A stretch of DNA of 64,000 nt from Symbiodinium natans (taxonomy: Eukaryota > Sar > Dinophyceae > Suessiales > Symbiodiniaceae): positions 377,001-441,000 of the forward strand of contig CAJNDS010002635.1 in assembly GCA_905221605.1 (NCBI GenBank), in the 5' to 3' direction. Positions 9,686 to 20,837 of this stretch are shown here, piece after piece. The translations under genes were made by a program, and so were the position numbers. The notes under the pieces were generated by a model. It was given only the letters and a program-made list of their open reading frames with translations, had not been told where the DNA came from and did no database searches. Within the stretch, counting starts at the first letter, position 1; every line of letters starts with the position of its first letter.

Positions 9686-9966
9686 CTGCGTAGCAATTGT
9701 TGTCAAGTCCAGGCTCATGAACTCTTGAAAATCTCAAGTCTTCAGGTAAGTGGGCGTTAGACTTCAAATGCCAGGCCTCCTCATGCTTAAAGAGAGGGGG
9801 GGGAAGAGACTGCATTCACTGTTTGAGGCGCGTCCGTTTAAAGAGGGTCCAAATCGACTGCGACTTGTTGGGGCAGGGGGGAGGGGAGGAACCCCCAAAC
9901 CCTAAACCCTAAACCCCAAAGCTTAATTAAACCCTAAACCCTAAACCTCTATCCCTCCTGCGCCAC

Positions 9967-10074
9967 CTTAGAATTGCTCTCCAGAGGTGCTTGAAGAGCA
10001 CGATGCCGCCTGTCCTGGAGGGGTTGGGGGCGGTGGAGCCACATGGTGGCAGCTGCGATCAAAGTCTTCAGTTC
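9967..10074 (-). CDS. Candidate exon
   Basis: Acceptor CCAAGAG from the adjacent family 1 end; frame ELKTLIAAATMWLHRPQPLQ, then HRALQAPLESNSK; donor GTGGCG. A second frame with a TAA stop is also open. Confidence 0.55.
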
Positions 10075-10186
10075 CTCTTGGGGACCACATGAGCCCTACA
10101 AGGGTTTCTGGCTCGTATACCATAGTAGGAATGACTGTAGTATAGGGTATAGGACACCAATTTTGGGGTTCATCTGGTCCCCAAGG
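10075..10186. mobile_element. Family 1 TIR element
   Basis: CTTGGGGACCACATGAGCCC to GGGTTCATCTGGTCCCCAAG. Confidence 0.8.
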
Positions 10187-10206
10187 CATATTAGGCGGGA
10201 GCGTAC

Positions 10207-10238
10207 TTGCACAAGTTGCGGCACTGCCTAGGAATCTG
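10207..10238 (-). CDS. Candidate small exon
   Basis: Acceptor GTCAAG, frame QIPRQCRNLC, donor GTACGC. Confidence 0.35.
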
Positions 10239-10412
10239 CTTGACGACCTTTAAGGGCTTAGGGGTTTAGGGTTCAGGGTTCAGGGTTCAGGGTATGCGGA
10301 CTGATGAAGTCTGTTCGGCGAAAGTGAAACATTAGCGGCGGGTGCACTAATATCGGAAATTATAGTCTGTCAAGTATGCTTTGTACTTGTAGACTCATCG
10401 AATGATACTGTT

Positions 10413-10539
10413 CTATCCATAGCTGGAGAGTGGCATCTGAAAGATCTGCCGCCAATGAACAAGAGAAGTGCAGATTGCGCGGGTCAGTGGTGTAATGGAT
10501 TCCTTTTTGACAGTGAAAGCAGGTGCAGCACATACGCCG
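10413..10539 (-). CDS. Candidate exon ending in TAG
   Basis: Acceptor CCGCAG; 41 open codons: GVCAAPAFTVKKESITPLTR, then AICTSLVHWRQIFQMPLSSY, then TAG. It may be a terminal exon. Confidence 0.55.
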
Positions 10540-10963
10540 CTGCGGTTGAATGAGGGTTCAGGGTTTAGGGTTTAGGGTTTAGGGTTTAGGGTTTAGGGTT
10601 TAGGGTTTAGGGTTTAGGGTTTAGGGTTTAGGGTTAAGGCTGACTGACCTGTCCGGGATGCCTTGCTCAGCCTACGTAGTCTTCGCGGCCTCTTCCAAAT
10701 CCTCAAATCCTGAACTAGAACCCTGAACCCTCTAAAACCCTGAACCCGATAAAACCCTATAAAACCATAAAACCAGAGGACCCTATAAAACCCTACAAAA
10801 AAGCCTGAAATCCTAAGCTGTCGCTATCAGCAGAGGATTCTTCCCAACCCCCTAATAACCTAAACCCTAAACCCTAAAACCCTAAACGCTAAACCCTAAA
10901 CTCTAAACCCTAAACCCTAAACCCTAAACCCTAAAACCCAACCCTAAACCCTAAACCCTAAAC

Positions 10964-11030
10964 CAAGTGTCCGGATGGTCGTCACAATCAGGCTGAGGTC
11001 TGGTGTCGTGACACGGTCCGGCCAGCAGAC
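10964..11030 (-). CDS. Exon with GTTTAGGG donor
   Basis: Acceptor GAATAG; frame VCWPDRVTTPDLSLIVTTIR, then TL; donor GTTTAGGG opens the array 10860-10963. Confidence 0.6.
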
Positions 11031-11296
11031 CTATTCGTGGTGCGTCTGTGCTAGGATTTAGGGTTTAGGGTTTAGGGTTTAGGTAGTAGACCCAAGAGTA
11101 GCCGAGGAATAAGCAGGGTACGCTTTTGTTTAAAGGGCTTATAAGGGAACTCAACCCCCCCCCCCCCCCTTCCTCCCCCAAAAAACCAAGAATTCTGCTA
11201 TAAGAAAGTCCAGGGACTATACCTAAGCTGGTACCTTTGGGTTTGGGGACCCTTTGGTCGGATCCTCTAAAGATATTAGGTATATTTTCAGGGAAC

Positions 11297-11403
11297 CTCT
11301 TAGGGCTGCATCCTTCAGGGTCCGCGTGTGACTCCCTTGAGTCCGTGTCAGACAGGGGGCCACAGCTAGCACGCGTCATGCAAAGACATGCGGCCGCAAC
11401 GTG
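11297..11403 (-). CDS. Candidate exon, Cys-containing
   Basis: Acceptor TTCGCAG; frame HVAAACLCMTRASCGPLSDT, then DSRESHADPEGCSPK; donor GTTCCC. Confidence 0.5.
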
Positions 11404-11562
11404 CTGCGAAGATCATGGGTTCTACCCCCCTAGGTTCCCCCCTTAAATAAGATTCATTCTCCCTCAATAAGATTAATTACGGGGAGAGACCCTAGGGCGG
11501 GTCGCCCTAAACCCTAAACCCTAAACCCCTAAACCCTACGCCCTAAACCCTAAACCCTAAAC

Positions 11563-11616
11563 CCACCTCCGTCGTCACCTCTGCTAAAGGGGCCGGCATC
11601 AGGTCGAACTCAAGGC
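11563..11616 (-). CDS. Exon with GTTTAGGG donor
   Basis: Acceptor GATGAG; frame LEFDLMPAPLAEVTTEV; the donor is the first heptamer of the downstream array. Confidence 0.55.
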
Positions 11617-11849
11617 CTCATCCGAGAGATGTAAACGGCAGAGGTCGTGTGAGTCCATTGGCTGATTAAGAAAACAGCTATCCATCTATCGATCTATCTA
11701 TATAGGTTTATGTTCTATCTGTCTATTTGTGTGTATATGTGGAATACTATCTATATATATATATGTTTGTATTCTGTTTAGTCAATTTTTGTATATCTAC
11801 CTTGCCATAATACAGCCATGTCCTAAATTTATAACGACGCTATAGCCAC

Positions 11850-12243
11850 CTCAGCGCTGGTGACTTGCGTTCCTTTCTTGGGGACCGAGTGAGGCCTAAA
11901 ATTGGGATCATATACGCCAGACTAACTACTAAAACCCCGTTTAGGTTATAGGTTATACACCGGACTAACTACGAAAACCCCGTTTAGGTCATACGAATTG
12001 GGATGCTTCCCCCTATACGAACGTCCTGAGTTGGGATTGTGATACGGGGGGGATCTATAATCCCCATTAAGGACTGTTGGTATAAGGGAGAACATCCCAG
12101 TATACGAACCAGAGCCCCCGAAACTCCAAACCGTTTTTGGGTAAACCCTAAACCTAAACCCTAAACCCTGAACCCCCTTTTCGTCCCCAAGGTGTCTGCC
12201 CGAGGCGCCGCCCACGAAAGCCAAGGTCGGCTGCACCGACATG
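11850..12243 (-). CDS. Two exons around a family 1 element
   Basis: Exon 12216-12243 reads MSVQPTLAF, with acceptor CTACAG and donor GTGGGC. Exon 11850-11876 reads KGTQVTSAE, with acceptor CCAAG from the element end and donor GTGGCT. The join is phase 0. The start methionine is not necessarily the initiator. Confidence 0.5.
11877..12192. mobile_element. Family 1 element with nested family 3 copy
   Basis: Outer arms CTTGGGGACCG and TCGTCCCCAAGG. Inside lie a GGGATGCTTCCCC to GAACATCCCA family 3 copy (12000-12104) and CCCTAAA units, so insertion is nested. Confidence 0.65.
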
Positions 12244-12677
12244 CTGTAGGAAATCGCAACGCACCTGGGTTTAGGGTTGAGTGTTTAGGGTTGAGGGTTT
12301 AGGGTTTCCGAGCTGGGGGGCGGTACCCTTCTTGGGGTTCGGCTTAGGGTTTCGGGGGTTTAGGGGCTTATCGGGATTTGGGGTGTAGGGTTTAGGCATT
12401 TAGGGGGGGGCGGGTTTTGGGGCTTATAGGGGTTGAGGCGGGCTTAGGGCTTGGGCTTACAGGGGTTTAGGGGTGTGCAGGGTTTAGAGGATTTGGGGTT
12501 GGTGGCTGTTATGCGGAGACTTGTGTGGAACTTTTGGGGACAAGGGTGCCGTATTCTATATTCAATACTGCCACCATATTTGGGAGCCCTCGATGAAGAG
12601 CACCCCCCACCCCCCAACGAAGGGTGGACCCCAAACCCTGAACCCTAAACCCTAAACCCTAGTGTAGAGAGCTCTAC

Positions 12678-12765
12678 ATGGGAGCTCCAGGCCCCTTCTT
12701 CCATGCGCGTGCGACCGGGCAGCTTCTCGACCACCGACTCATAGGTGTAGAAGGAGTAGCCTCCA
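12678..12765 (-). CDS. Candidate exon, SGGY-type
   Basis: Acceptor CTCAG, one base, then GGYSFYTYESVVEKLPGRTR and MEEGAWSSH; donor GTAGAG; exactly 29 codons after the split base. It shares its start and split-codon phase with 24836-24929. Confidence 0.65.
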
Positions 12766-14061
12766 CTGAGAGGCTTCTAGGGTTTAGGGTTTAGGGTTTA
12801 GGGTTTAGGGTTTAGGGTTTAGGGTTTAGGGTTGAGGGTTTAGCTGAGGGGCTTCTAGGGTTTCTAGGGCTGATAGTTTCTATTAGGGTTTTCCATGCTG
12901 ATCACAACCCTCAAACCTCATTGGGTTAAGGGTTTGGGGCTGACGTTGCTTGTGAACAAGCCCAACAAAATGCGGCACGGCCAAAGCCCCGCGTCCAACC
13001 TGTTTGTGAGTCTCGCGCCCGACACCCGGTGATGTAGGATGCGTCCACCCCACCATCAGAAGGCAGAGAGCAAGGCGGCCGTAGGGCGAACCCCCGACAC
13101 CTGCAGGAGTCCCCGGCGTCCCGCAAGACCTCCAGCCCCATGCTTGCCGATGGGCCGTAGCAGCGTGTGCTACTTTACTCTATTAGGGTTTAGGGTTTAG
13201 GGTTTAGGGTTGAGTTTCTACTTAGTTGCTGAGTTCATAAGCCCGCCAGAAGCGTACACTTCTGGTCTATAGGGGATCATCGTATCCCAAAAACTCATTC
13301 AGCTACTCAGTCTAGGGTTTTTAGGGTTTCTAGGGCTGATAGTTTCTATTGGGGTCCATGGAGGTTTGTTTGGGGTTCGTCGGGTTTCATGGGTTTCTCT
13401 AAGGCTTCTAGGCTTTAGGTGCTTTATAGGGGTTTACAGACATTCCGGGTTCATAGGGTTTGTACGGTTTACAGGGCTTAGGGGCGGGCCAGAAGCTTTG
13501 CTCGGCTTGGGGCGGCTGAGTCGTGCAGCGCGGGGGGCCTTCCCACTTCTCCGGGTGGTCCTTGGCCCACCTGAACTCTGAGGGCTGTGGCAGGAAGATC
13601 TTCTTGCAGACATTCACCCTAAACCCTCTACACCCTAAATCCTAAACCCTAAACAAAACAACAGCAGCACAGGCATAGTGCCAAGCCGCTGGTTGTCGCA
13701 GGGCACAGCCCAGGGTTCCAGCCTGGGACTTGCAGATTCTCAAAGGGCGCGGGCGAAGGCGCTTTCTACAGCTATCGGGGGTTTAGGGTTTGGGGTTTAT
13801 AGGGTTTAAGGGTTATCAGGAGTTTGCAGCGCCGAAGCTCGTCACACTTGAACATGTAGGTCGGCTTGTGTGTAGTTTGTATTGGCCACGGTTGGGGGAC
13901 CATTGGAAAGGCACCTGGAGGCAGAAATGTTCATGGCACATAGTTGACCAGGTGCCCATCAGTTTACCAACTCCCTCACGTGCAGTAGGAGCCAGTTCTC
14001 TGTTGCAAACCGGGGCCATTGAGCTTAGCTTGCAGACTTTGCCTTTGCCGGACTTCCAATT

Positions 14062-14152
14062 CCTTGGTGACGAAATGAACCCTAAACGGGTTTATGGTTC
14101 ATATACCTGATTGAATGGGACTCCAATTTTAGAGTTCATATCGTCCCCAAGG
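14062..14152. mobile_element. Family 1 TIR element
   Basis: CCTTGGTGACGAAATGAACC to TTCATATCGTCCCCAAGG, with a TT duplication at the flanks. Confidence 0.8.
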
Positions 14153-14353
14153 TTCTGACTCTGCTGCCAGATGCATGTGGCTGTGTGCCTTGCGATTCTT
14201 GTTGGTGTCTCAGCATGAGCGGCGGCTTACTTTTGCTCCATTCCCTGTAGCTCTTAACATCTGCAACCAAGCAGCTTCACGAAGACATCGCTGTCTGGGC
14301 TCGGCACCTCTGAATAAACCAAGGTGCTACATAAGCAAAGCTCCAGGTTCACA

Positions 14354-14434
14354 GGGTTTAGGGTTTAGGGTTTAGGGTTTAGGGTTTAGGGTTTAGGGTT
14401 TAGGGTTTAGGGTTTAGGGTTTAGGGTTTAGGGT
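14354..14434. repeat. TTTAGGG array
   Basis: Twelve near-perfect telomere-type units. Confidence 0.95.
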
Positions 14435-14955
14435 CAGAGTGAGTTGAAAGAGAGAAAGCACGGGGAGGGCCTGCCAGTCTCGTTGCGTGACCTTGCCATT
14501 GCCACCCGTGCGGTGCCTCAGCGCCATCGTTTTGACCCAACATGTTTCAGAGAGGGCAAAAGCGTGGTGGGATTGCTGGTGGAATGGGTAGATTCGTATA
14601 CAGACGTAATGGCTGCCTGTGAGATTGTGTTCAAGCACATGAACACGCTCACTGGCTGTCCGCTACGTCGAAGCCCTCAACCCTAAACCCTTGTCGCGGG
14701 GGGGAAAGCCCCTGGAGCAAAGGCATGTTGGCTCTTACAATTTGCCCGACAGCACTTATACTTTGGGCCCTAAACCCTATAAACCCTATAAACCCTATAA
14801 ACCCTAAAAACCCGAAACAAACCCGAAAAAAAAACAGAAAAAAACCCTATAAACCCTATAAACCCTATAAACCCTATAAACCCTATAAACCCTATAAACC
14901 CTAAACCCTAAACCCTAAACCCTACAATCGGGGGGAGAAAGTGGAGCTCAGGTAC

Positions 14956-15005
14956 TTCGGCGCAAAGCCCAGGCAGGAGCCCGAGTCGAACTCGTCGCCT
15001 CCGAA
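14956..15005 (-). CDS. Candidate exon, Gly/Asp motif
   Basis: Acceptor AGGCAG; frame FGGDEFDSGSCLGFAP; donor GTACCT. The FGG.EF.SG.C pattern is similar to LGGFDFSAGC at 22144-22198. Confidence 0.58.
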
Positions 15006-15719
15006 CTGCCTGGGACTCGGAGTCGGTTTAGGAATTAGGGTTTAGGGTTTAGGGTTTAGGGTTTCGGGTTTAGGGTTTAGGGTTTCGGGTTTAGGGTTTA
15101 GGGTTTAGGGTTTAGGTTTAAGGGTTAAGGCTTAAGGGTTTAGGGTTAGGTAAAATAGGGGTCGGAATAGTTACTAACCATATCCTCTTGTGGTCCCTTT
15201 GTAATTGTACTAGAATAACCACGAAAACCCTGTTACAATTATTTAGACTCCTACAGTACAGGGTTTACAGGGCTTAAAGCGTTTTAGTGGTTTAAAGGGG
15301 TTCAAAGGTTTAGAAAGGGTTTCAAGGTGGAGTCGGTTTAGGGTCGGTAGGGGTTTGGGGTTTATGGAACAAAGGGTGTAAAGGGCTTAAAGGGTTAAAT
15401 GGGGGGTTGACGGAAATAAGGAACCCCTAATATGAACCCCCCCAATAGTAGGAGTCCTTTACTGCACACCCAAAAGTGCCAGTTGTAAGGCCAAAGGGTG
15501 GGAGGTAAATGGTTTAGGGTTTTATACGGTAGTTTACCAGGCTGCAGCGCCTCAGCCTGTTTCTTGGTAGCCCAGTGGTACCCTTTACTCTTTTTTTGGT
15601 TCTGGGTTCCCTTATAAAGTAACCAACCCCAAAAAGGGTGCCAACAAGGTACCCCATAATTGATTCGGAACCCCCCCAATAGGTTTAAAGGGTTTAGGGT
15701 TCAAGGTTTAGGATTTCAC

Positions 15720-15862
15720 TAGGAGTCCCTCCGCAGCGTAAACGATATAAGTAGCTTCATCTGCGTCGTTTATATCCGCCAGGTCAGACAACCTGACACC
15801 TTGCAATCTGTACCCAAACTGCTGCCAGTTCTCGTAATCAGCATCGAAGCATACGGCATGGC
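15720..15862 (-). CDS. Exon, unknown acidic protein
   Basis: Acceptor TGTGACAG with CTCTAAC (branch-like) upstream. Frame HAVCFDADYENWQQFGYRLQ, then GVRLSDLADINDADEATYIV and YAAEGLL; donor GTGAAA. Codon quality is high and the frame is unbroken. The join to 15940 is unresolved in phase. Confidence 0.68.
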
Positions 15863-15939
15863 CTGTCACATCAGATCGAGTTAGAGTAAACAAGCACAAG
15901 ACTGAGGTTCGTTTCTTCAACCAATCTTGCTACAGCTAC

Positions 15940-16424
15940 AGATTCAGATCAGGATCGGGATTTCGAGCGCGCTGCATGATCCTATACTTGACGAGCTCTC
16001 CGAACCATCTCACATTCAACATGCGACGCTTGTCACTTTCTTGGGGACGAAACGGACCCTAAGATTGGGGCCATATCCCCTATACTACCAGAATTCCGAT
16101 TAAGGTATATGAACCATACACCCCGTTTAGGGTTCATTTAATTTGGTCCCAAGGGTTGTGGATATGATGGACAATATCGCTCCAATCGCACTGCCTCTGT
16201 AGTGGCGAAGCCGATGGCACCTTTGGTCATGGTGTCCTCGGTTGGAACTGATGACTTGCTAAGGATCGGTGTAGGGTTTAGGGTTTAGGGTTTAGGGTTT
16301 AGGGTTTAGGGTTTAAGGTTTAGGGTTTAGGGTTTAGGGTTTAATAGGACGATCCATGCGTGGTGAAGCTGATGTAGACACTTGAGAAAGCCCTTCTCCA
16401 GCTCATTGCGGGTCAGCTTCATTT
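15940..16424 (-). CDS. Three-exon chain
   Basis: Exons 16351-16424 (MKLTRNELEKGFLKCLHQLH), 16221-16254 (SSVPTEDTMTK) and 15940-16039 (SDKRRMLNVRWFGELVKYRI) agree in phase with GT-AG introns. The second intron contains a family 1 element. If only the element is removed instead, the frame also continues (GAIGFATTEAVRLERYCPSY), so the donor choice is open. Confidence 0.6.
16040..16155. mobile_element. Family 1 TIR element
   Basis: CTTGGGGACGAAACGGACCC to TTTAATTTGGTCCCAAGG. Confidence 0.75.
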
Positions 16425-17339
16425 CTCCACACAAGCACATTGCTCTCTTCCGAGTTCCCCTGAGGACACCCCAATCCAAGCCGCATCTGGCTCCTCACGG
16501 GAGGTGCTGGCATTCGTCTGCACCTAAGGCCCAAGTTCTGCATCCCCCCACCCCCCCACAACGGATGCGCAGTGATCGGGTTTAAGGGCAGCCACGCATT
16601 GGCCCAGCAACCTCCCAAAACCCTCAAGTCCGTGATGATCCCCCTCTGGACACTCATGCGCCAGCAACGAGAACGGGAAGCTGGACCCGAGAGCAACCGA
16701 GCAATAAATAGGGTACCCTTTTTGGTTTAAAGGGGCTTCTAAGGGAACCTAAGCCCTAACAAAAGGGAATATGGCCTACCCTGGGTGCTTGGAATGCCCA
16801 AGACACGAAGGAGCTGGATTTCTTTGGCACCTTTCGCTTGGTCTCGTGCCTGTCAACTCTTTCAAGGCCCAGAAGCTGACGTGAGCATTTCCCAAGAAAG
16901 GGGGTCCCTGAATAGAACCCAAAAACACAATCATCCTAGTTGTAGGAATCCCAGAAAAGGGCACCCTACTTTCGGAAACCCCCAAAGTGCGAACCAGGCT
17001 TTGCACATACCCGCCTGCGGATGTGTGCGGAGACGCCGCGGCGGCTGTTCACCAGCCTGCCGTCTGCGGGCGCGAGCGAGCTTTCAAAGAGTCTGAGGAC
17101 GAGTTTCAAAAAGGGGGTGTAGGGTTTAGGGTTTAGGGTGTTAAAAGGGGTTTAGGCTTAGGGGTTTTGGGTTTTGGGTTTAGGGTTTGGGCTTAAGGCT
17201 TAGGGTTTAGGTTTTAGGGTTTAGGATTGAAAAGGTCCGCTGAAATTGGGGGGAAGTGGCAGCAATCCCCGGCCTGGCGGGCTGGCCACGTGCCGGGAAC
17301 GCCGACACCAGAGCAGCCTCCCGCACTCGTGCGACCCTC

Positions 17340-17800
17340 CAAAAACTCAACAGCCCAAGCCCTAAACCCTAAACCCTAAATCCTAAACCCTAAATCCTAA
17401 ACCCTAAATCCTAAACCCTAAATCCTAAATCCTAAATCCTAAACCCTAAATCCTAAACCCTAAATCCTAAACCCTAAATCCTAAACCCTTGACCCGAAAA
17501 TTTTGGTCTTCGGAGAAAGTAGTAGAGGCTGCCTTTTAACATTGTGCCTGGTGGGGCGTGGGGAAGAGATGTTCCCCTAAACCCTACACCGAACCCCCTG
17601 AACCCCAAACCTCAAACCCCTGAACCCCCAACCATAAACCCTGAACCCTAAACCCTAAACCCTAGCCCTAAACCCCAAACCCCAAACCCCAAACCCTAGC
17701 CCTAAACCCCAAACCCCAGACCCCAACCCTAAACCCAAGCCCTAAACCCTAAACCCCAAACCCTACACCCTAAACCCTAGCCCTAAACCCTAAACCCGGG
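17340..17800. repeat. CCCTAAA / CCCCAAA / ATCCTAA variant arrays
   Basis: Two blocks of degenerate telomere-type units (17350-17487 and 17577-17800). The first alternates CCCTAAA with TCCTAAA. Confidence 0.85.
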
Positions 17801-17884
17801 AACCTCTTGCGCCAGGCTCGTGGTGTCATCCAGCGCCGCCGCGATCGCTGCCGAGGCCAGCTGCGCGAAGAAGGCCAGGAACCT
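17796..17884 (-). CDS. Exon, alanine-rich helix
   Basis: Acceptor CTCTCAG; frame RFLAFFAQLASAAIAAALDD, then TTSLAQEVPG; donor GTTTAGGG. Confidence 0.62.
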
Positions 17885-18127
17885 CTGAGAGACAGGGTTT
17901 AGGGTAGAGGGTTTGGGGTTTAGGGTCTGGGGTTTAGGGTTTAGGGTTTGGGCCCGGTTTGGGGTTTAGGGTTTATAGGCTTTAAGGGTTAGGTGTATAA
18001 GGAGGGACTCCGAGAGAAGGGACCCTCAATCTTCTTCCCCCCTTTCTAACCCCTATATATACCTTTTATAATCCCTCCCCTCAGGTCCCTTGTAAGGGTC
18101 CCTCCTTTAGTCCCTTGAAGGGAGATC

Positions 18128-18260
18128 CTCGGGGACCAATTATGAACCCTAAAAAGGTTTGGGTAGGGGTTAGGGGGTTAAGGGCACATATAGTGCATTG
18201 ATAGGAATGCTAATAGTGGTATATGACCCCAATTTTTAGGGTTCATGTAGTCCCCCCAAA
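18128..18260. mobile_element. Family 1 TIR element
   Basis: CTCGGGGACCAATTATGAAC to GGTTCATGTAGTCCCCCC, with TTAGGG-like filler. Confidence 0.7.
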
Positions 18261-18670
18261 GTGAGCCGCCCCTGATTACAGGAGCTCTCTTTCTAGGAGT
18301 GATATATAGGAGTGGGAGAAATACTAATGGCATTCCCGCATGTAAATTTGTATACTCTGACAACCCCCAAAACACTATTCTAATTGTTATAAGTATCATA
18401 AATACAATTATTCTTATTCCCATTCTCATTATTCGTATTAGTAGGATTATTATCATTATTGTTATGAAGGCCCCTTATAGTAAGAAAGGGCAGTCGCCCA
18501 TCCCCATCTGAGAGACCTTATAAGCAGGGCAAGTTGCTCCGACAGCATTCTGGAGAGCTGCGTGAGGATGCTGAAGGGTGGGACCACCTGAGAAACTGGC
18601 TGGTTTAGGGTTGGGGGTTAGGGGTTAGGGGTTAGGGGTTAGGGGTTTAGGGGTTTAGGGGTTTAGGAAT

Positions 18671-18772
18671 CCTTGGGGACGCAATGAACCCCAAAATTGG
18701 GGTCACATACCCTGACTACTAGGACTCCTATTGAGGCCATAAACCCTTTTGGGCTTCATTTCGTCCCCCAGG
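18671..18772. mobile_element. Family 1 TIR element
   Basis: CCTTGGGGACGCAATGAACC to CATTTCGTCCCCCAGG, with AT on both flanks. Confidence 0.8.
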
Positions 18773-20027
18773 ATGAGGTACCCTACAGGATCCCTTAAAG
18801 GGTAGAAATAAGGCCCTATATACTTCCATCATTCCCTACTAAGAACCAGGGGGAGAATCGAAGGTTCACGGTGTGACAGCTAGGAATCCTCTTTTGCTTG
18901 GGGTTTGTTGGTGGTTTGGGGCTTAATGATAAGGTTTAGAAAAGTTTAGGCGGTGTAGACGGGACAACGAAGTATGCAGACTGATAACCCCAAAAGTCGG
19001 GAGGTCGCCTGGAGCAGCGTCTCGCCGATCGTCACTGCCACGCACCTTGGTCACAGAGTCTCGTGGGGAGGAAACTGCTCTGTAAACATAAATGAGGGTT
19101 TCCGAAAAAAATCGGGGCACCCTTTTTGGGGGGTCCCATTAAGGGAATTTATATAGTCTGTCTGAATTAACGCCGTTAAACAAATTCCCATAACATGTGC
19201 GGCGCTGCGGATCTTACGGCGTGCAGTGTGCCCAGTCAGCAACGACCTCAACCTCGCTGGGGCGCTTGAAAACATCGAAGGCCGGGCCGCCATCGCTGAT
19301 GCCTCGGTAGTTGTCCAAGAGAAGCCAACAGGTTCCAGCGCAGATCCGCGTTCATCCACGTTCATCCACCCGAGCCATGTGTAATCAACTCAGGCGCACT
19401 TCCAAGGAAAGAAAAATAACAAGCGAAATTTCAAGTTATGGAGCCAGAAACCCTTTTCGGGTTCATAATCCGAATATTGTCCTTATGAGGAAGACCTCTT
19501 GTCTTTTTCTTCGGGGGCGGGGGGGGGGGGGGGGGGGGGGTGGTTGTTAAGCAAACAGGAAGCAGTTTGTCTATAGCCAAATTACCAAAACCCAAACCCT
19601 AAACCCTCAGCCCTAAACCCAAAGTTCTCAGTGACCTCCGGGCTGCAGTTCACCAGGTTGCTGCCCATTGCGACCATAGCCGCGATCTGGGGAGGGTAAT
19701 TCCTGGGAGATAGGGAGACGCCCGGATTGGGGATTAGGGCTTGGGGGCTTCAGGATTAAGGGCTTAGGCTTTCGGATCCTGTTTTTGGGCGACTTGTCTC
19801 ATGGCCTCTAAAACTCTGGGAAAAATACTCCTAAGTATGATCCTCAGGGAAAATCCAACAGTATCCCAAGGGCCTAGCCCTAAACCCTAAACCCCCAACC
19901 CACCCTAGAAGGGGACTTAGGCATTCCGAGTCGACCCCCTAAACCCTAAGCCCTACACCCTAAACCCTAAACCCCCAACCACCTAGGAGGGGACTTCTGG
20001 GCATTCCGAGTCACACAGTGAGGGTAC

Positions 20028-20082
20028 CCCAGTTGAAGTCGAAGAGGGTCAGGCGCTGCCCGACCAAGACCACCTCGCACGC
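20028..20082 (-). CDS. Candidate exon
   Basis: Acceptor CAGGCAG; frame ACEVVLVGQRLTLFDFNW; donor GTACCC. Confidence 0.58.
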
Positions 20083-20331
20083 CTGCCTGGAAAAAAAACT
20101 ATGGCGCTTAAGGCCCCCCCAACTTGGGTTTAGGGTTTAGGGTTTAGGGTTTGGGTTTAGGGTTTAGGGTGTAGGGTTTAGGGTGTTGAGCCATCCCCCC
20201 TTTTCCACACCGTCTGCCCTGCAAGAATTCTCTCGCTTCTCTCTCCAAGCGGAACGAGTCAGAGAACAGAATCTCTGCCTCCCGAAGCCCACGCTGATGG
20301 ACGATGTCGAGACCTGCACACACAAGCGCAT

Positions 20332-20492
20332 CCTTGGGGAAATGAATCCTAAAACTGGGGTCATATACCTGACTACTATAAACTCCTACTAAGGGGATAT
20401 GAACCCTAAAACTCATGGTCATACTACTTTAATTCCTACTATATGGTATATGAACCCTAAACCCTTCTAGGGTTCATAGTTCGTCCCCGAGG
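20332..20492. mobile_element. Family 1 TIR element with doubled core
   Basis: CCTTGGGGAAATGAATCC to GTTCATAGTTCGTCCCCGAGG. The core motif (TACTATAA..CCTACTA..ATATGAACC) occurs twice. Confidence 0.75.
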
Positions 20493-20837
20493 ATGAAGGT
20501 CAAGCAACATGTTAGGAGGCTGGTGAGAGTGGAAGTCATGACCTACAGGGCTTGTGGTTAGGGTTCATATTATATGAATCATATACCTTCATGGGCGTTA
20601 TAGTAGTATAGGGTATGTGACCCAGAAACTTTAGGGGTTCACTTCCCATGCCAAGCCCCGAAATCTTGAGGCAGAGACACAACTTCCCGTTGCGGCAAAC
20701 ACACACAGTTCCGGTTGTGGCAATGGTTGGCCCAGGCGCGTCCAAGGTTGGCCAGTCCCAGTGAGGACCTCAGCATTCGACACGCGCTCTCGTGCGGGAG
20801 ATTACATCTGTGGCTCACTTGCCACACCCCCAACAAT

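Noticed and set aside
9579-9720. Plus-strand frame LDVARREVRVAPEALVEADR
   Set aside because: Attractive, but the minus strand here has a better exon (KINGTSHPIGDLRHTIRLHK) with an acceptor and a continuation across the element; kept as a doubt in that entry.
20140-20420. 92-codon minus-strand frame MTMSFRVHIPLVGVYSSQVY
   Set aside because: Half of it lies in a family 1 element and the end in heptamer repeats.
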